Shown: in pieces, positions 50,560 through 61,082 of the stretch
Layout of the letters: each line of letters begins with the position of its first letter
Position numbering within the stretch: the first letter of the stretch is position 1
From: Thelonectria olida
Lineage: Eukaryota; Ascomycota; Sordariomycetes; Hypocreales; Nectriaceae
Assembly: GCA_020736575.1 (NCBI GenBank)
Contig: JAGPYM010000027.1
Span: 434,001-498,000, forward strand
Length of the DNA stretch: 64,000 bases
Reading direction: 5' to 3'
Notes under the pieces: generated by a model
What the model was told of the DNA's origin: nothing
Seen by the model: the letters and a program-made list of their open reading frames with translations, nothing else
The model's database searches: none
Made by a program: the position numbers and the translations under genes

Positions 50560-51139
50560 TTAGGCCTTCTTGCCAGTCTCAGCCTCGTAATCAGCCACAG
50601 ACACCAGCTTTCCAACAACCTCGTACTTTTCCAAGAAGCGCTGCTCCCAGCCCTCGACGGCCTCGACCTGATCGGGCGTGAGGTCAGCGCACTTGTCCAG
50701 CGGCCCGTCGAGGTCCTTGGTCAGCATGTCCTCGTCGAAGCTCCCGCACGCCAAGCCGCGGCTGGCGTCGCGGCCAGCAAAGTTGGAGTAGGGGCCGCCG
50801 GGCCCGTAGAAGTTGCGGCCGCGCGAGACGTCGAAGACGCGGCCGCGCACGGCGAGGTACACGGGGGTGTTGTTCTCACCCGAGAAGGGGAGGAGGGTGT
50901 GCGGGGTGTAGGTGCGGAAGACGGTAGCTGGGGTGTCGCGGGGGAGGGAGGGAGGCGGCGAGGGGCGCAGGAAGGAGTAGATTGTGTAGACGACGGCGGA
51001 GAGGAGGATGATGTTGAGGGGGGAGAGGATGGCGGAGGAGCTGGGAGGGTTAGCTTCAGGGTTTGGAGGGGAGGAGGGGGGCCTACGTGGTGAGGTCTTT
51101 GGCGGCTTGATCGGCCATTTGCTGTTCGACGTGGTCCAT
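50560..51139 (-). CDS. DAP1: DAP1, haem-binding cytochrome b5-like protein (MAPR family)
   Basis: Two exons on -, 51139..51087 and 51040..50560, give 177 residues. A 46-base intron with a CTAAC branch separates the first 17 codons. One membrane helix lies at about 20-43 (LNIILLSAVVYTIYSF). The MAPR cytochrome-b5-like fold follows: TYTPHTLLPFSG, VYLAVRGRVFDVSRGRNFYGPGGPY and FAGRDASRGLACGSFD. The conserved Tyr residues of FYGPGGPY bind haem in relatives (yeast Dap1, human PGRMC1). Dap1 sits in the ER/endosomal membrane and supports Erg11/CYP51 in sterol synthesis and azole tolerance. The C-terminus (WEQRFLEKYEVVGKLV) is typical. Confidence 0.94.
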
Positions 51140-52329
51140 TGTGAATAGATGTTAGGGATGTGAAAGCGATTACAGATCAAGGATTAAGGTGGAGGAGAGA
51201 AGAGCGAGAGGTGGCGGTTCGGTGGAAGGATTGCTGAAGTGTCTCGATGTCAGACGAAACGTCGCTGCGTCACAGTCCGGAAGCGCAAGGCGATATCTGA
51301 TCTGAGTGTGGATTTGAGGAGCTCGGAGGAGGGGAGAATCTTCGCTGGCGTTTGATTGACGTTGCGTGTACAGAGGAGGAGGAATATAGTCACGCAATCG
51401 CTCCAATGTGGCCGAGGTGGATGAATAAGTCAGAGGTAGAAGCTGGTCGGCGAGTTTTTCCCCACTTTGGAGGCGATGGGAGAGAAGACGGAGTTGTCAC
51501 CACCCGCAGACGGCCAAGACCTAAGAACGAATCCTTGATTAGATTGATAAGTTGCCTGTTCTGCTTTTGAAGGAAAGAATATCCGGGTGTTTACGCGAAA
51601 TAGGTAGTTGGGTTCAATCATCTGGACGGGATGTATGTGTTTCTAAATTCAGACAGTTATAGGAGGTGTTCTTCCATCGGATTCCAGGCGGTACAACCCC
51701 TCGCCCCTCGCTCCCTCGTCGCTCCTCGGCCGGAAGTGCGACGCAAGCTGGAAAATCGCATCGGCACGTGGAATTCGGACAGCGGTCGGCTTGTCCACTC
51801 GGTAGTTCCGCAATTGAGTATTGAACGAGTGTCAATCGCATTCTTATTCTCAACAATTACCTGCGTCTTTCTTCCATCTTAAAGACCCCTGCTTTCGATC
51901 CCGGCAGTTGAAAGTGCTTGTTCCTCCAGTCGTATTCGGATGCCGTGCGCCGTGTCCAATCAATCTCCTGGAAATCCCAAGCATCGAACCACTTGCACCA
52001 AGCCGCAGACAAGAATGAAAACCCAAAAACGGAAAGAGTAAACTTCAATTGAGATATATGCAGGGCATTACCAATGCGCCTATTTGATGATTGTTGTAAC
52101 TATGAACTCTTGTTCTATTGAATCGGTTAGACTTAGTAGATGAATAAATGAAGCCTCTAGTTATAGAAGAGGGACGACGAGATACCAATTTATAGCATAG
52201 ACGGCCAGAGACAATTTGCTCAGATTCGGTTGGCTAGCTGGCTGGCTGGCTGGCTGTCTACCTCTATCTCTGCGAAACAAAAAAAGAGAATCTTCCTTTG
52301 CTATAGAATGAAACATCAGCAAAAGAAAA
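51140..52329. other. Intergenic region upstream of DAP1
   Basis: DAP1 promoter and spacer. A (CTGG)n microsatellite lies at about 52232-52255. No gene is supported. Confidence 0.5.
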
Positions 52330-52420
52330 TGGAGATTGGGGGAATTGAACCCCCGACCTTTCGTAAATTTTGCATTTGAGACAATGCAAAACGAATGTCA
52401 TTCCCCTAGACCAAATCCCC
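52330..52420 (-). tRNA. tRNA-Ala (anticodon UGC), with intron
   Basis: Read on -, the acceptor stem is GGGGATT/AATCTCC with a G3:U70 pair, the alanine identity element, and discriminator A. The D stem is GTC/GAC. The anticodon stem is TTCGT/ACGAA, the variable loop AGGTC, and the T arm GGGGG-TTCAATT-CCCCC. The loop starts TTTGCA, so the anticodon is UGC at 52386-52388. A 19-base intron at 52366-52384 follows position 37. Intron bases around 52371-52373 can pair with the anticodon inside a 9-bp helix (52391-52383 with 52376-52368), the normal architecture for tRNA splicing endonuclease. The mature length is 72 bases plus CCA. Confidence 0.88.
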
Positions 52421-52960
52421 AGGTTTATATCATGAGCGCGGATATTAGTAATTATAAAGATCGAGAGTGGAAGGCTCAAAAGTTCGTCTCGTTTTCCTTC
52501 GCCATATTTCGCTCTCTTCACCTCCATCGCCTTAGCCTTGACTGATTCAATTGCGTCCAGTGAGTGTTTAATCTCCCTCGGACCAATCAGTATATCCAAA
52601 TCGGTGGCTCCCAACAAACATTTCATCCGGAACGCCTTATTCTTTGCTGAGTGATTCACACCGCGTTAGCGCTCCCTCCTACAACTGGAGACCCCTTACA
52701 GTCTTCACAGGGTCATTGTGTACAACATATTCACGCTCACAACTTCTCGAGCCGTGATGTTCCACAATTTGAAATGTTACCTCTTCTAGTAACCTGGGAA
52801 AGCCTTGTTAGACTCACAAATCGCCTTCCAACCGGCCACTCACACCCAGGGCTCACGCTACTCGCACCTCGTGAGTCAACGGCGAAGACTCCGCCCCAGC
52901 CCGCAAACATTGCCCAGGCACCGGAGTCCCACAAGGCTGACTAGCCAGCCATCTAGCGAG
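52421..52960. other. Spacer between the tRNA gene and the NADAR gene
   Basis: tRNA 5' flank and NADAR promoter region. No other gene is seen. Confidence 0.5.
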
Positions 52961-52972
52961 CCTATATAGGAC

Positions 52973-52978
52973 CCCGGA
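52973..52978 (+). promoter_or_regulatory. TATA box of the NADAR gene
   Basis: TATATA inside CCTATATAGG, about 73 bases before the ATG at 53046. Confidence 0.55.
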
Positions 52979-53045
52979 TTATCCAAGTCGTCATCTGGTA
53001 GAACCGTGAATCTCAACCTCTAAGATTGTTGACGATCGATCAATA

Positions 53046-53799
53046 ATGGCTGAATCATCGTCACCCGAGCCACTTTACTTCTGGCGCGAGACCGACAGCG
53101 AGACAGGGTGGCTGTCGCAGTGGTACTGGTGTCCCTTCAAGGATGACAAGGACCCAAGCAAGACGTACAAGACGGCTGAGCAGTAAGTTTTATCGCAGTG
53201 ACTGGGCGGCTTCATTGAAGGCTTGGACTTATCTGAACCCGCTCAGCTACATGATGCATCACAAGGCCCTCCTTTTCAACGACGAAGCCGTCGCCCTCGC
53301 AGTCCTCAAGGCCGGTCATCCCCGCGAAGTCAAGAAACTCGGCCGCAAAGTCAAGGGGTTTGACGATGCGACCTGGGAGGCTCATCGACGCGACATTGTC
53401 CGTCAGGGCAACATTCTCAAGTTCACAAAGGCCATATCCGAGGAAGGATTTTACAAGAGCACGCCTCTCAAGGCCAAGAATAGTAAGCGCAAGCTGTACC
53501 CGATCGAGAAGTCGCTGAAGCAAATGCTGCTGGCGACTGGGGACGACGAGATCATCGAGGCGAGCCCGTTCGACAGGATCTGGGGAATCGGGTTCACGGC
53601 GGCGAATGCTGCAGCGGCCAAAGAGAACTGGGGTCTAAACCTGTTAGGTCTCGAGTTGATGGAGGTGAGAAAGATTCTGCGGGAGGAGGAAAAGACCAAT
53701 GAGTCTCAGAAGAGCGACGGGCCGGCGCAGAAGAAAAAGAAGACCGAGAAAAATGAGGAGAAGGAAGAGAAGAAGGGCGAGGAGGAGACAGACCAGTAG
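53046..53799 (+). CDS. NADAR-domain protein (YbiA-like N-glycosidase)
   Basis: Two exons, 53046..53182 and 53247..53799, give 229 residues. The NADAR fold fills residues 8-185: PLYFWRETDSETGWLSQWY, YKTAEHYMMHHKALLF, KKLGRKVKGFDDATW, IVRQGNILKF, LLATGDDEIIEASPFDRIWGIGF and NLLGLELMEVR. These are the family's conserved blocks. NADAR enzymes cleave N-glycosidic bonds in riboflavin intermediates (YbiA/COG3236 type) or in ADP-ribose derivatives. The substrate cannot be fixed from sequence. Between the KF and LLATGD blocks there is a 30-residue insert, including KNSKRKLYPIEKS. The C-terminus is a Lys/Glu-rich, probably disordered tail (KKKKTEKNEEKEEKKGEEE). Its neighbour 1.1 kb downstream in the same direction is the patatin/GTPase-like protein. 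Confidence 0.9.
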
Positions 53800-54905
53800 A
53801 TTCCCCAGTTTGATGCGAACTTTAGTGGTTCATAATCCGTATTATGCTTTGCAGGGAGATGTCAGGATGATTAGGCCTGGGTTAGTTAAGAGAGATCCGA
53901 AATACCTATCCATGTTAGACCTCTGATTCTGTGAATCCGGATGCCTCATGTGTACAGTGCATAAATGCAGTAACATGGCCTCCGCACACTGTGGGTACGT
54001 CCCTTCCTTCTATTCTCCCAACGTCCAACGTCCAACATCCAACCTCTTGGGCTATTTCTACCTTTCTAATCTTCGTCGAGGAGTTTGGGTCTGCAAAATT
54101 ACATACCATAAATATCACACATGCCCCAGAGCTAGGCGGTGGCAATGGACAAATCCTTGCACCTCTCCAGACCTTGAGGTTGAAAGCGCCCCCAACTCCG
54201 CATCACCACCCTGCACCTGCAGTCCCCGTGGCAGGCGGACAGAACAACAATCCAGCTGGGTTGAAGATTCCGGTGAGCCACCTAGGTACGTTGTACCGTC
54301 TTGATATACACAATTGTGCACGATTCTTCAAAAAAGTTCTAAGACGGAAAATGCCAGATCTCAGCATCAAGGATGCAAGCCATGTGCGATAGACTCCTAT
54401 GAGCTAGGCTGTTGATAACGCCGATATGATTTAACTAGAATTAGAGGGCGACTCTGCCCATTCAATTCGAGGCTGGTGCTCGCAGACCTCCAACTCGTCG
54501 ATGCAACCATCAGGAAAGACATTGAAGCGCTGTCACATCATCAGAGACACGTATGCCTTCAGAGGTGCAGAAGAACCCACTGCCTGTACCAAAACACGAA
54601 TGGGATTAAGCTCACATAATCCAAGAGGTCGTGTATGCAATGAATATGCAACTCTGCCTAGTGATCGAAGGCGACCAGAGAGCGCCACCACTGATGGTGT
54701 ATGGCAAAGGCACTACGGTTTAGCTGCAGCAACCTCTGGCCGGTGAGGCTGAATTGACGCTCAGCTCGATGTTCTTGGTAAGTCGCTTAAGAACCCCGCG
54801 TTGCCCCATTCTGTTAATCCTTGGTTCAATCTTTTGCAAGCTTTGTTCCGGCTAATTACGACATCTCATTGGATTCCCGTGTTGCGAGCCGATCGTCCTG
54901 CCGAG
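53800..54905. other. Spacer between NADAR and patatin genes
   Basis: No gene is clearly supported. The short frame around 54440-54550 (RLVLADLQLVDATIRKDIEAL-like) resembles helical protein sequence. It could be a leftover or an unrecognised 5' exon of the patatin gene, but I could not connect it. Confidence 0.45.
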
Positions 54906-57900
54906 ATGGCAGACGAAAACGCCGATATGGGTTCCGAGATCAGGTCTGAAGCTCGCCCTATCGCTGAGACCGAGGTTAGCTCCTCAATTGAGCTTCTTGA
55001 ACACCTCGCTCGCCCACAAAGACATGTTGCCCAGGGTATTAGGCAGCTTCGAAGTTTCGATAGGGTTGACTTACGATCTCCCTTCACTCCTACTGACTGG
55101 CCGTTGCCGCCGAGCGACTTGTATGTCAGACGTTCAGTTCCCTTATCCTGCGACGTATCATACTCATCTTGATGAAGCATCTCGAGAAAGGCACGAAAAC
55201 TTGATATACCAATCCAATGCCATGTGTGTGAGGAAGATGGCTCCCCTCGCGACTTCATCATGTGTGGTGGCTGCGGCCCTCCTGGCTGGCCAGCTCATCG
55301 CCATTGCTTGCGAAGTCGACAAGGTCATCGTCCAACCCGAAGACCGGGTGAGACGAGCAGGAGAGTACCCCGATGTGTAGAGGTTGAGTTCAAAGAGTAC
55401 GTCTTTACGACGTATCTACTCGATCCATCAGCCATCGAAGCAACCAGCATTGATCTACACACACAAGATGTATTCTGCACCTGGATTGGGCTTCCTCCTT
55501 TCCAATATGATCGTTTCCCCGAAATTTTCGTGTGGCCACGGTTGCAACGCCTTCTGGATATGTCCGGCCATCAATTCAACGAACAATACCCCAACTTGGT
55601 ATCATTCATCGGAGAGACGGGATCTGGGAAAAGCACCTTGATACGGGCGTTGATCCACATGATCAGACCAGTCGAGATAGGGTGTCACAATGTGCCCGTC
55701 CCCGGGTCACCAAACGACCGATGGAAGTCCACGAGCAGTGGCGTGCATGTCTATGCAGATCCAGATACCCTTTCAACCAAGTTTCCAACGCTGTACGCAG
55801 GTGAGTTACAGGCTTCATTCCAAACCAAAACTACGTTACCCTGACTTTTATGGCCAACAAGATTGTGAGGGCTTCACCGGCTCTGAGATCCCAGTCGCTC
55901 TTGAAGCTTTGTCCAGCCGTTTACAGGAGGATGAAGTGCCTACTGCTCCGCATAGATACCAACGCCAGTACCGGTCACATCAAAAGGCGAAGAACGAGGG
56001 CATAGAAACGTTTATTAACACTCCGAAAGATCAAATTCGACTTGAATGGGGTCGGGTTACGGATAACAGGAACAGTAGAAATGGGAATGTCGAAGCCGAA
56101 ACAAGAAGGATCATCGTGGAGAATGTTTACCCAAGGATTCTCTATGCTTTCTCGAACGTGGTTGTTTTCGTCACAAGTCAGGGAAGGTATGTCTCGGGAG
56201 CTTTTGAAGGATATAGATACTTAGTCAGATTGGCTCATACTAACTTGCACAGGTCATCGAGCAACTTTCTTTCGCGGCTCATTGATTGGGCCAGAGAAGG
56301 CTATGATCGAATTCTGAACCGTCGTTTGAAGCCCGCACTCATCATTGTGCTGAACCAAGATAATCACAGAGATAGGAATGGCATAGTCGATCCTACTTCA
56401 TCACTGCTTCAGAGTTTCGAGCGAACGGAACAGTTCGAGAGGCTGAAGTCCAGATGGAGGCATCGGGGACGTCCTATTGCAACGGCCAAGGATCTCATAG
56501 ACTGCTACTACACTTCTTTCCATGTCGTCACTATCCCCGTTTGCCCACCGGAAAGTCTTCCGACCCTGACGAAAGATTTATCCGAACGTATCAAATCACT
56601 CTATAATTTGATTCAGAACTCATCGAGGGTGCTTCAAAAAGAACGGAAGGATGATGCCCGCCTGGACCTGGCGTCTCTCGATACATATTTGGCGAAGTCT
56701 TTGAGTGTTTTAGGGCGAGATTATCGTGCTTCGCTCAATTTCCATGATCTTGCCAAGGGAGACTCAACCATGCCGGTAGAATTCAGTGAGCACATGGAAA
56801 ATGTCATGTCTAACTTGGCTATAGCTCGTGGCCTTGATCAGACAGACGAGCTTGGGGGCGAAAACGTGCTCGTGGAGCACTTCGCGCGTTATGCAGCAGC
56901 TTGCATCAGCGCACAACTTCCATGGAATTCAAATCCAGGTTCGTAACGGCCCTGTCGCCCATTTCCACCCCTTTAATACGCTAACCGGACCAGACACAAT
57001 TCGAGAGATGCGAGAGGAGTTTGTCAATGGAGCACAGTACGGTCTAGAACTATTCCGATACCGTCATTGGCGCTGCGAGGCTCGAGATCGTCGGGGAAGA
57101 AGATGCAAAGTCTGCCACCCAGGACATAGGTTCGAACATCAATTCGATCCGGCCTCAGGGGATGCAGACTACGAGTTTGGGAATAAGGAATCCACAAGAC
57201 CGGGTCATCAATGTTCGTGGCAACCGGAACTCTTCAAAGATGAACTCGAGAGACAACTTCACAAGCTAAAAAGTGGCGAGCAAGCCAGAGCTACACTCAC
57301 CTCTGTAGCTAGAAGGATAGGGCTTCTACGAGTGCATAGTCAACGCACTTGTCTGGCCTGTCTGTCCCATTCTCCAACCAACATGCTTCCTTGCCAGGGC
57401 GTGAAGCACGGCATTTGCCAAACATGCCTTCAGCGGTTCTCCAGCCGTGGGCAGCAAGAGTCCGTCTTGACGATTGACAGGTGCCCTCTGGGCTGCGCTT
57501 TCGACACCGGAACATGGAGCATCCGAGTAAAGCCAAGAGCAGCGGGCCCGCGAATCTTAGCACTTGATGGGTAAGATGAAGAGCTTGTACAAATTTTCCA
57601 CACACAGGAGCGGTAAATGCTAATATGGTTACAGTGGGGGGGTTCGTGGCATTGTAGAGCTTACAATTCTGGCAGAGTTGGAGAAGCGGGTGGGATATGG
57701 CATCCCAATTGATGAACTGTTTGATCTAGTCATTGGTACAAGCACAGGTAAGTCTGCGACCACGAGGCTATCACTTCTTCCTTTACTGAATGTTTAGGTG
57801 GCATCGTCGCTCTTGGAGTCTTCCACCAAAGCTTGTCTCCAGAGGAAGGGCTTGACATGTTTGAGTCCCTTGCGGGCAACGCGTTTTCTCTCCGCCTGAG

Positions 57901-59220
57901 GCTGAAGGCGCCCATTGTTAAAGCCATGGTGCAGCCGTTCTGCACCTTTCTGTACAAAAGCAAGGGTATCGAGGGCGCCCTGCAGCACCAATTCGGTCAA
58001 GACGCCTATCTCTTTGGCCCACCTGCAAATGGCCCAACAGATACAGCGTCGCCGCTCGGTGCGGACTGGGTGAAGGTCGGAGTTGTCTCTTGCCTCGAAG
58101 GGCGGAATATACCTATATTGATCGCAAACTACTCCAGGAACCCGTCTAATTCCGAGGGCGGCGGTTAGTCAAGAGCCTTCCCTTTTCGTCATTGGAACAT
58201 AGTCCCAGCTAACGTCCTTAACTCTTCTGTAGCAGACTACCTTGCCCGACAAGACAACCAGGAGGATGACTTCAAGGTGTGGGAGGCGTGAGTAGACCAC
58301 ATAGCCATTCCTTCCCAAGCTCAGTTGACTGACTACCACCAAGAGCGAGGGCAACATCAGCAGCGCCCGTCTATTTTGAGCCATTCACGCATAAACAGGC
58401 CAGTTATATTGATGGTGGAGTTGCCCGCAACAACCCCGCCCAGCTGGCATTCGACGAGTATCAAAAGATTTGGCCAGATTCTCCTCAGCCCGATGTTCTT
58501 GTGTCGCTCGGCACTGGAGTAGTTGTCGATCCTAATTCAGGGGATATACATGAGGGGGACAGGAGAATGTACGACACTTTGATGCCGATGATCCCCGCAG
58601 GTGTGCGGAGGAAGATCGAAACGGGGTACGATATGGTGAAAAGCACCATGGACTGTCACAAAGCGTGGGTCGATTTCAAGCAGTCAATTTCACACAACAG
58701 GCGGCTTGTGCGAAATTGCCATCGTCTCAACGTTGGCCTCACACGACGGGTCAACTTGGACGGCGTCCAGTTTATCGATCAGCTCCAGGCTGACTCGTTA
58801 TCCTACCTGAATCCTCGCCCAAAGCTACCATATCTTGACGAAGACTACGGTACTGCATTTGAACACCTCACAGTTGTCGCAAGACGGCTTCTGGCAACTT
58901 TATTCTACTATAAGGGCCCACTGCAGGAGCAGATGACAACTCAGCGAGTGAATGGTTGGATCTTCTGCCGGCTTCGTCCTGGATCTCGTCACGCAGAAAA
59001 TCTACTGAGGGAGAACATCAAGTTCCAGCTCCGACAGGTTCCTCGAGACAGCAGACGAATACTAAAGCAAGACGTCCGATATAAATATAGCGAGCCCTTT
59101 GACCCCGCAGACTTATCGGCTGATATCCATTTCAAGGTCGATGGAGGACTCTTCAACCGATACATTGTAGTCAATCTCCCTGGTTGGGGGAACACATGGG
59201 AACCAATCTCGGGTTTTTAA
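54906..59220 (+). CDS. Zinc-finger/GTPase-like/RING-like/patatin phospholipase, 1277 residues
   Basis: Nine exons: 54906..55120, 55178..55800, 55862..56186, 56253..56938, 56994..57570, 57635..57747, 57798..58163, 58236..58287, 58344..59220. In order: an acidic N-terminus; a Cys/His finger starting C86-x2-C89 (QCHVCEEDG...CGGCG...HRHC); a P-loop NTPase module with GETGSGKST (217-225), DCEGF at 280-284 (DxxG-like, G3) and IIVLNQDN as a loose G4; a Cys-rich stretch (WRCEAR...CKVCHPGH); a RING-like finger C736-784 (CLACL...HGICQTC...RCPLGC); then patatin with DGGGVRG (808-814), nucleophile S845 in GTSTGG, and the DGG dyad Asp D1009 in YIDGGVARNNP. Patatins release fatty acids from phospholipids. 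The catalytic dyad is intact. ARATSAAPVYFEP is a hallmark of fungal patatins. The combination recalls fungal NLR-like proteins with patatin effectors, but I see no NACHT/NB-ARC or TPR/WD repeats. Exon joins were inferred by frame. Confidence 0.87.
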
Positions 59221-59570
59221 AGCGGGACAACAGGTACCACGTCATATATGAAGAAATCACAATTGTTTAGCAAGCCACCAAGATTGTCATGGGATCTTCG
59301 CTCTACACACGGCGGCGGCATGTATTAGCGCCAACGAGGCTGCAGCTTGTCATTCAAGGGTGCAAGCTGAGTGCTGGGGTCAGGGGTGGTATTTGTATGT
59401 GTAAAGGCTGCATGCTTCCACTTTTCATCTTTCATCCTCTCAGTCACTCTCATCAGGCTCAGCTTATCACTACTGAAGAAGTAGTGCTATTCTTCTTCTC
59501 TCAACCTCGGCTTCCTGCCTCTTGCACTTGACCATCATCTTCTTCGCCAAGGCGCCATCCTTTCGCAGAT
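59221..59570. other. Short spacer before the kinase gene
   Basis: 3' UTR of the patatin gene and CT-rich leader (59440-59560) of the APH gene. Confidence 0.5.
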
Positions 59571-60932
59571 ATGGGATACGGCGATGACATACTCTGGGAT
59601 AAAAACGAGCGTGAACATCGACTGTTCATCCGCAAGCTTCGAGCGGCAAGAGAGGATATAGTGTCGTTTGTCAACAAAGCTATGGGATGGAGCGGCGATG
59701 GGTCATATCAGGGCTGGTTGAAGGGCTCTTTCAACATCGGCTACATCATCAAGCGTCCCGAAGCTATTAACGGCGACAACAGTGGAGCTCGGTCGGCTTT
59801 CATGCGGTTCCCTATTCCCGGCCGGACGTACTCGGTGTGGACGGGAGAAAAGGTGAAGAACGAGGCCATGGTTCTCGAGTACCTGCGCGAACATACGACC
59901 ATCCCGGTTCCCCGTGTCTACGCCTGGGGCCCAGCAGAGGAGAGCCCGCGGAAGCTGGGGCCGTTTATACTCATGGACTTTGTCGAGGGCATGTGCCTCG
60001 ATGGTTTGTTGAGGAAGCCGACAGAGAGCGAGCAGGAGCCGTTGGTACTTGACCCTCACATCGACCAGAAGAAGCTGCAGGTGGTCTACAGCCAAATCGC
60101 CGACTTTCTACTCCAGCTCTCGAGGTTGCGGTTTCCATATATCGGTGCCATATCCAAGGACAAGGACAATGACACTTGGAAAGTCGGAGATCGGCCAATG
60201 ACTTATGACATGAACGAACTCGTCGCCGAGACTGGTTTTCCAACAGACAAGCTCCCCTCAGCACCTTTCAGCAGTTCCAGCAAGTACTTCCGTCAGCGAG
60301 CCGACGAAATGTGGACGCATCTTTACACGCAGCGCAACATCTGCGAGACTCCGCAAGAAGCCCGTCAGAAATTCACGGCCCGCCGCCGTCTCAGACACTT
60401 GATAGCAAAACACGACTGCGTCGAGCACCAATCCTTTCGGCTCTTCGGCGACGACTTTGGCCCGTTCAACATGCTCGCGGACCCCGAGACGCTCAAGATC
60501 ACGGCGGTGCTCGACTTTGAGTTCACAAACGCCATGCCGGCGCAGTACACGTACGACGTGCCCTCTTGGCTGCTGCTCGCGGCGCCGCACACGTGGCTGG
60601 AGCGTAATGACAAGGCTGGCTTTGAGAAGCGGTTTGTTCCACAGATGGAGTTGTTCCTTGGTGAGATGGATCGCTGCGAGGCGAGGAATCCGTCTTCAGG
60701 GGGGGAGGAGAAGGGCATGGCGGCTCGGATGCGGGAGTCGTGGGATAGTGGCCGGTTTTGGTTCAACTATGCCATGAGAACGAGCGTCGACGCTGATGCG
60801 GTGTATTGGAAGGCATTGGTCGGTGGCACAAGAGGCGAAGTGGCGGATGAAGAGGAGATGGAAGAGTTTATCGGGGCAAAAATGAAGCAGTTTGAAGAGT
60901 ATGAAAAGGAGAGGAACGGGAGGGATTCCTAA
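59571..60932 (+). CDS. APH-type (aminoglycoside phosphotransferase-like) small-molecule kinase
   Basis: A single exon of 453 residues starts at ATG in context CAGATATGGG. The N-lobe has LKGSFNIGYIIKR and EVKNEAMVLEYL-like sequence (KVKNEAMVLEYLREH), followed by VPRVYAWGP and the hinge GPFILMDFVEG. The catalytic loop is LFGDDFGPFNMLAD (family consensus H-G-D-x4-N; here FGDDFGPFN keeps D and N but the His is Phe). The metal-binding loop is VLDFEF, the DFG equivalent. Fungal APH families phosphorylate unknown small molecules or proteins. True antibiotic resistance is not implied. The C-terminus is a Glu/Lys-rich helix (EEEMEEFIGAKMKQFEEYEKE). The gene starts 350 bases after the patatin stop, on the same strand. 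Confidence 0.88.
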   Translation: MGYGDDILWDKNEREHRLFIRKLRAAREDIVSFVNKAMGWSGDGSYQGWLKGSFNIGYIIKRPEAINGDNSGARSAFMRFPIPGRTYSVWTGEKVKNEAMVLEYLREHTTIPVPRVYAWGPAEESPRKLGPFILMDFVEGMCLDGLLRKPTESEQEPLVLDPHIDQKKLQVVYSQIADFLLQLSRLRFPYIGAISKDKDNDTWKVGDRPMTYDMNELVAETGFPTDKLPSAPFSSSSKYFRQRADEMWTHLYTQRNICETPQEARQKFTARRRLRHLIAKHDCVEHQSFRLFGDDFGPFNMLADPETLKITAVLDFEFTNAMPAQYTYDVPSWLLLAAPHTWLERNDKAGFEKRFVPQMELFLGEMDRCEARNPSSGGEEKGMAARMRESWDSGRFWFNYAMRTSVDADAVYWKALVGGTRGEVADEEEMEEFIGAKMKQFEEYEKERNGRDS

Positions 60933-61082
60933 CTTGACCCCAATTTATCCCCCAACATAACTCGCAACAGTCGTCGAGCAAATTACTTAATGTGTCAATG
61001 ATATAACTCCAATACCTCTCTGAGAGCATCCCAAACCCCCCACGACTCCAAAGCCTTACATCTAAATCACTGAGATGGTTCT
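60933..61082. other. Short 3' spacer after the kinase gene
   Basis: 3' UTR of the kinase gene. No other feature is seen. Confidence 0.4.

Noticed and set aside
53931..54392. 153-codon frame on + between NADAR and patatin genes
   Set aside because: No ATG at its start, no domain, low-complexity Pro/His stretch.
55348..55380. Possible 33-base intron in the patatin gene (GTGAGA...TAG)
   Set aside because: Too short for a fungal spliceosomal intron. The frame stays open through it.
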